This document shows, one piece after another, positions 5,451-6,415 of a stretch of 6,415 nt of DNA (positions within the stretch are counted from its first letter, which is position 1; every line of letters starts with the position of its first letter). Source of the stretch: Verrucomicrobiota bacterium (GTDB lineage Bacteria; Verrucomicrobiota; Verrucomicrobiia; Verrucomicrobiales; DEV007); assembly GCA_027618625.1 (NCBI GenBank), contig JAQCER010000224.1, positions 1-6,415 on the forward strand, written 5' to 3'. The translations under genes and the position numbers were made by a program. The notes beneath the pieces were generated by a model. It saw only the letters and a list, made by a program, of their open reading frames with translations. It made no database searches and was not told the origin of the DNA.

Positions 5451-6415
5451 TCAGATTCCTACGCTTTTCAGCTCGGCGAGAAGTGCCGCCGCAGCATGGT
5501 CGTCGATCACCACAGATATCGGCATGTTGTCCCCGAAGTGGTTCCAGTCGGAGAATTTCCACACCAGTTTTTTGTCACGGTTGATCTCGATGATTTGCGG
5601 ATTTTCCTTGGTGGCGTGGCAGTTGCCGATGACCAGATTGCCATTGGGCAATTCCTGCAAACTGGTGACCCACCCCAGCGTGATTCCTTCGATCTCATTC
5701 TGCTCCAACTTCCACACAATTTCCCTGGACGGTGTCACCTCTAGAACGCTGTGACCATTGCCGGTGGAAATGAGGTAGTTGCCATTGAAACCTTTGATCG
5801 CGGCGAACGTTTTGTCGCCGAAGGCCTCAAGGCCATGGCCGGGTTTACGCTCTCTACCGAACAGGGGCACATCAAATTCCCACACGACTTTGCCTTCGCT
5901 GCTATACTCGCGCACGACTCCATCACTCTCGTGGGACACAAGGTAGTGACCGTTCTCAAGTCTTCGCACCCGCCTGGTGTCGGAATGCGCACTCGGGTTG
6001 TCCACCTTCAGTGGAATCTCTTTATGAATGCGCCCTATGCGGTCGACTTCAAGAATGCGAGCGGTGCCACTTTCTGCAATCATGGTGTAACCATCGGCGA
6101 GGCGTTGGAAGGCATGAACCTCCACGTGCTTGCCTTCATTGCCATTCATGCGTGATGCATCGTAGCTCCAGACGATCTCTTTATTGAGTGTCATCTCGAC
6201 AATCCTTGTCCAGCTGGTTTGAACCAGGAGGTTGCCATTCTCGAGAAGGTGGATGTCGTGGATGGCGCTGGTGGGGTATTCCCACAGCAAGTTCGACTCG
6301 GAGTCAACGATGGCAATATGGTCGATGCCGCCGCCGGTTTCACCAGCGATGACGAGGCGTTTACCGAAATCGGTCTTTGCCGATCCGGACATCGGAGCAA
6401 GTGCGACTGCGAGGG
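5451..6415 (-). CDS. Exported beta-propeller repeat protein (N-terminus cut by the window edge)
   Basis: From the first in-window ATG (6392) it reads 313 residues of repeats, each about 45-58 long. The repeated unit is a strand of type L-x-N-G-x-x-L, at about 49-58, 97-106, 144-153, 202-209 and 247-256. This is followed by a loop and an E-x-VW-x-(F/Y/L) strand with tryptophans at 37, 75, 171, 227 and 278. This is the look of PQQ-like or arylsulfotransferase-like propellers, but I see no cofactor or catalytic site and make no enzyme call. The ATG at 6392 is probably not the true start: the frame stays open to the edge, and the preceding codons read LAVALAP, running into MSGSAK. That looks like the end of a signal peptide with cleavage after SGSA. 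The protein is then periplasmic or surface-exposed. It lies 21 bp upstream of the rhomboid gene in the same direction. Ligand or partner is unknown. Confidence 0.85.
   Translation of the reverse strand, partial: LAVALAPMSGSAKTDFGKRLVIAGETGGGIDHIAIVDSESNLLWEYPTSAIHDIHLLENGNLLVQTSWTRIVEMTLNKEIVWSYDASRMNGNEGKHVEVHAFQRLADGYTMIAESGTARILEVDRIGRIHKEIPLKVDNPSAHSDTRRVRRLENGHYLVSHESDGVVREYSSEGKVVWEFDVPLFGRERKPGHGLEAFGDKTFAAIKGFNGNYLISTGNGHSVLEVTPSREIVWKLEQNEIEGITLGWVTSLQELPNGNLVIGNCHATKENPQIIEINRDKKLVWKFSDWNHFGDNMPISVVIDDHAAAALLAELKSVGI

Overview
The window carries six well-supported protein genes, a doubtful gene fragment at the left edge, and short non-coding gaps. Base composition is moderately GC-rich. 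The rhomboid protease and the exported beta-propeller protein, together with a short CGCGAAG-type intergenic repeat near position 200, resemble what I know from the Planctomycetes-Verrucomicrobia group. The assignment to Verrucomicrobiota or a relative is an inference from family resemblance, not a demonstrated placement. No rRNA, tRNA, CRISPR array or insertion sequence is visible.

Layout from left to right. Positions 1-58 may hold the first 19 codons of a minus-strand gene that leaves the window. Positions 59-365 have no recognisable gene. A small minus-strand gene (366-674) encodes a 102-residue protein of the DUF6172 type. It is easily missed because it is the tail of a long spurious antisense frame that runs across the next gene. 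It is divergent from asnB (795-2696), a complete glutamine-hydrolysing asparagine synthetase. After an 81-bp gap comes a tightly coupled two-gene unit on the plus strand. It consists of an ABC/AAA-type ATPase of the OLD/RecF/SMC-like class (2778-3869) and a DUF4276-type protein (3866-4543), whose ATG overlaps the ATPase stop codon. Converging on this unit is a minus-strand pair: a secreted or periplasmic beta-propeller protein (5451 to beyond 6415), followed 21 bp later by a rhomboid intramembrane protease (4662-5429).

Functionally there are three blocks. The first is amino-acid metabolism (asnB), with a small conserved protein of unknown function divergent from it. The second, the ATPase-DUF4276 pair, looks like a compact conflict or phage-defence cassette. 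A sensor ATPase is translationally coupled to a small protein whose spaced acidic motifs resemble a TOPRIM-type nuclease core. Both cassette genes have strong Shine-Dalgarno sequences, while asnB, the DUF6172 gene and the rhomboid gene have none that is obvious, which fits the cassette being an acquired module. The third block is an envelope pair, an exported propeller protein and a membrane protease, probably transcribed together from a promoter outside the window.

The most interesting part is the ATPase-DUF4276 pair. Its biochemical role is inferred from motifs and gene arrangement only.
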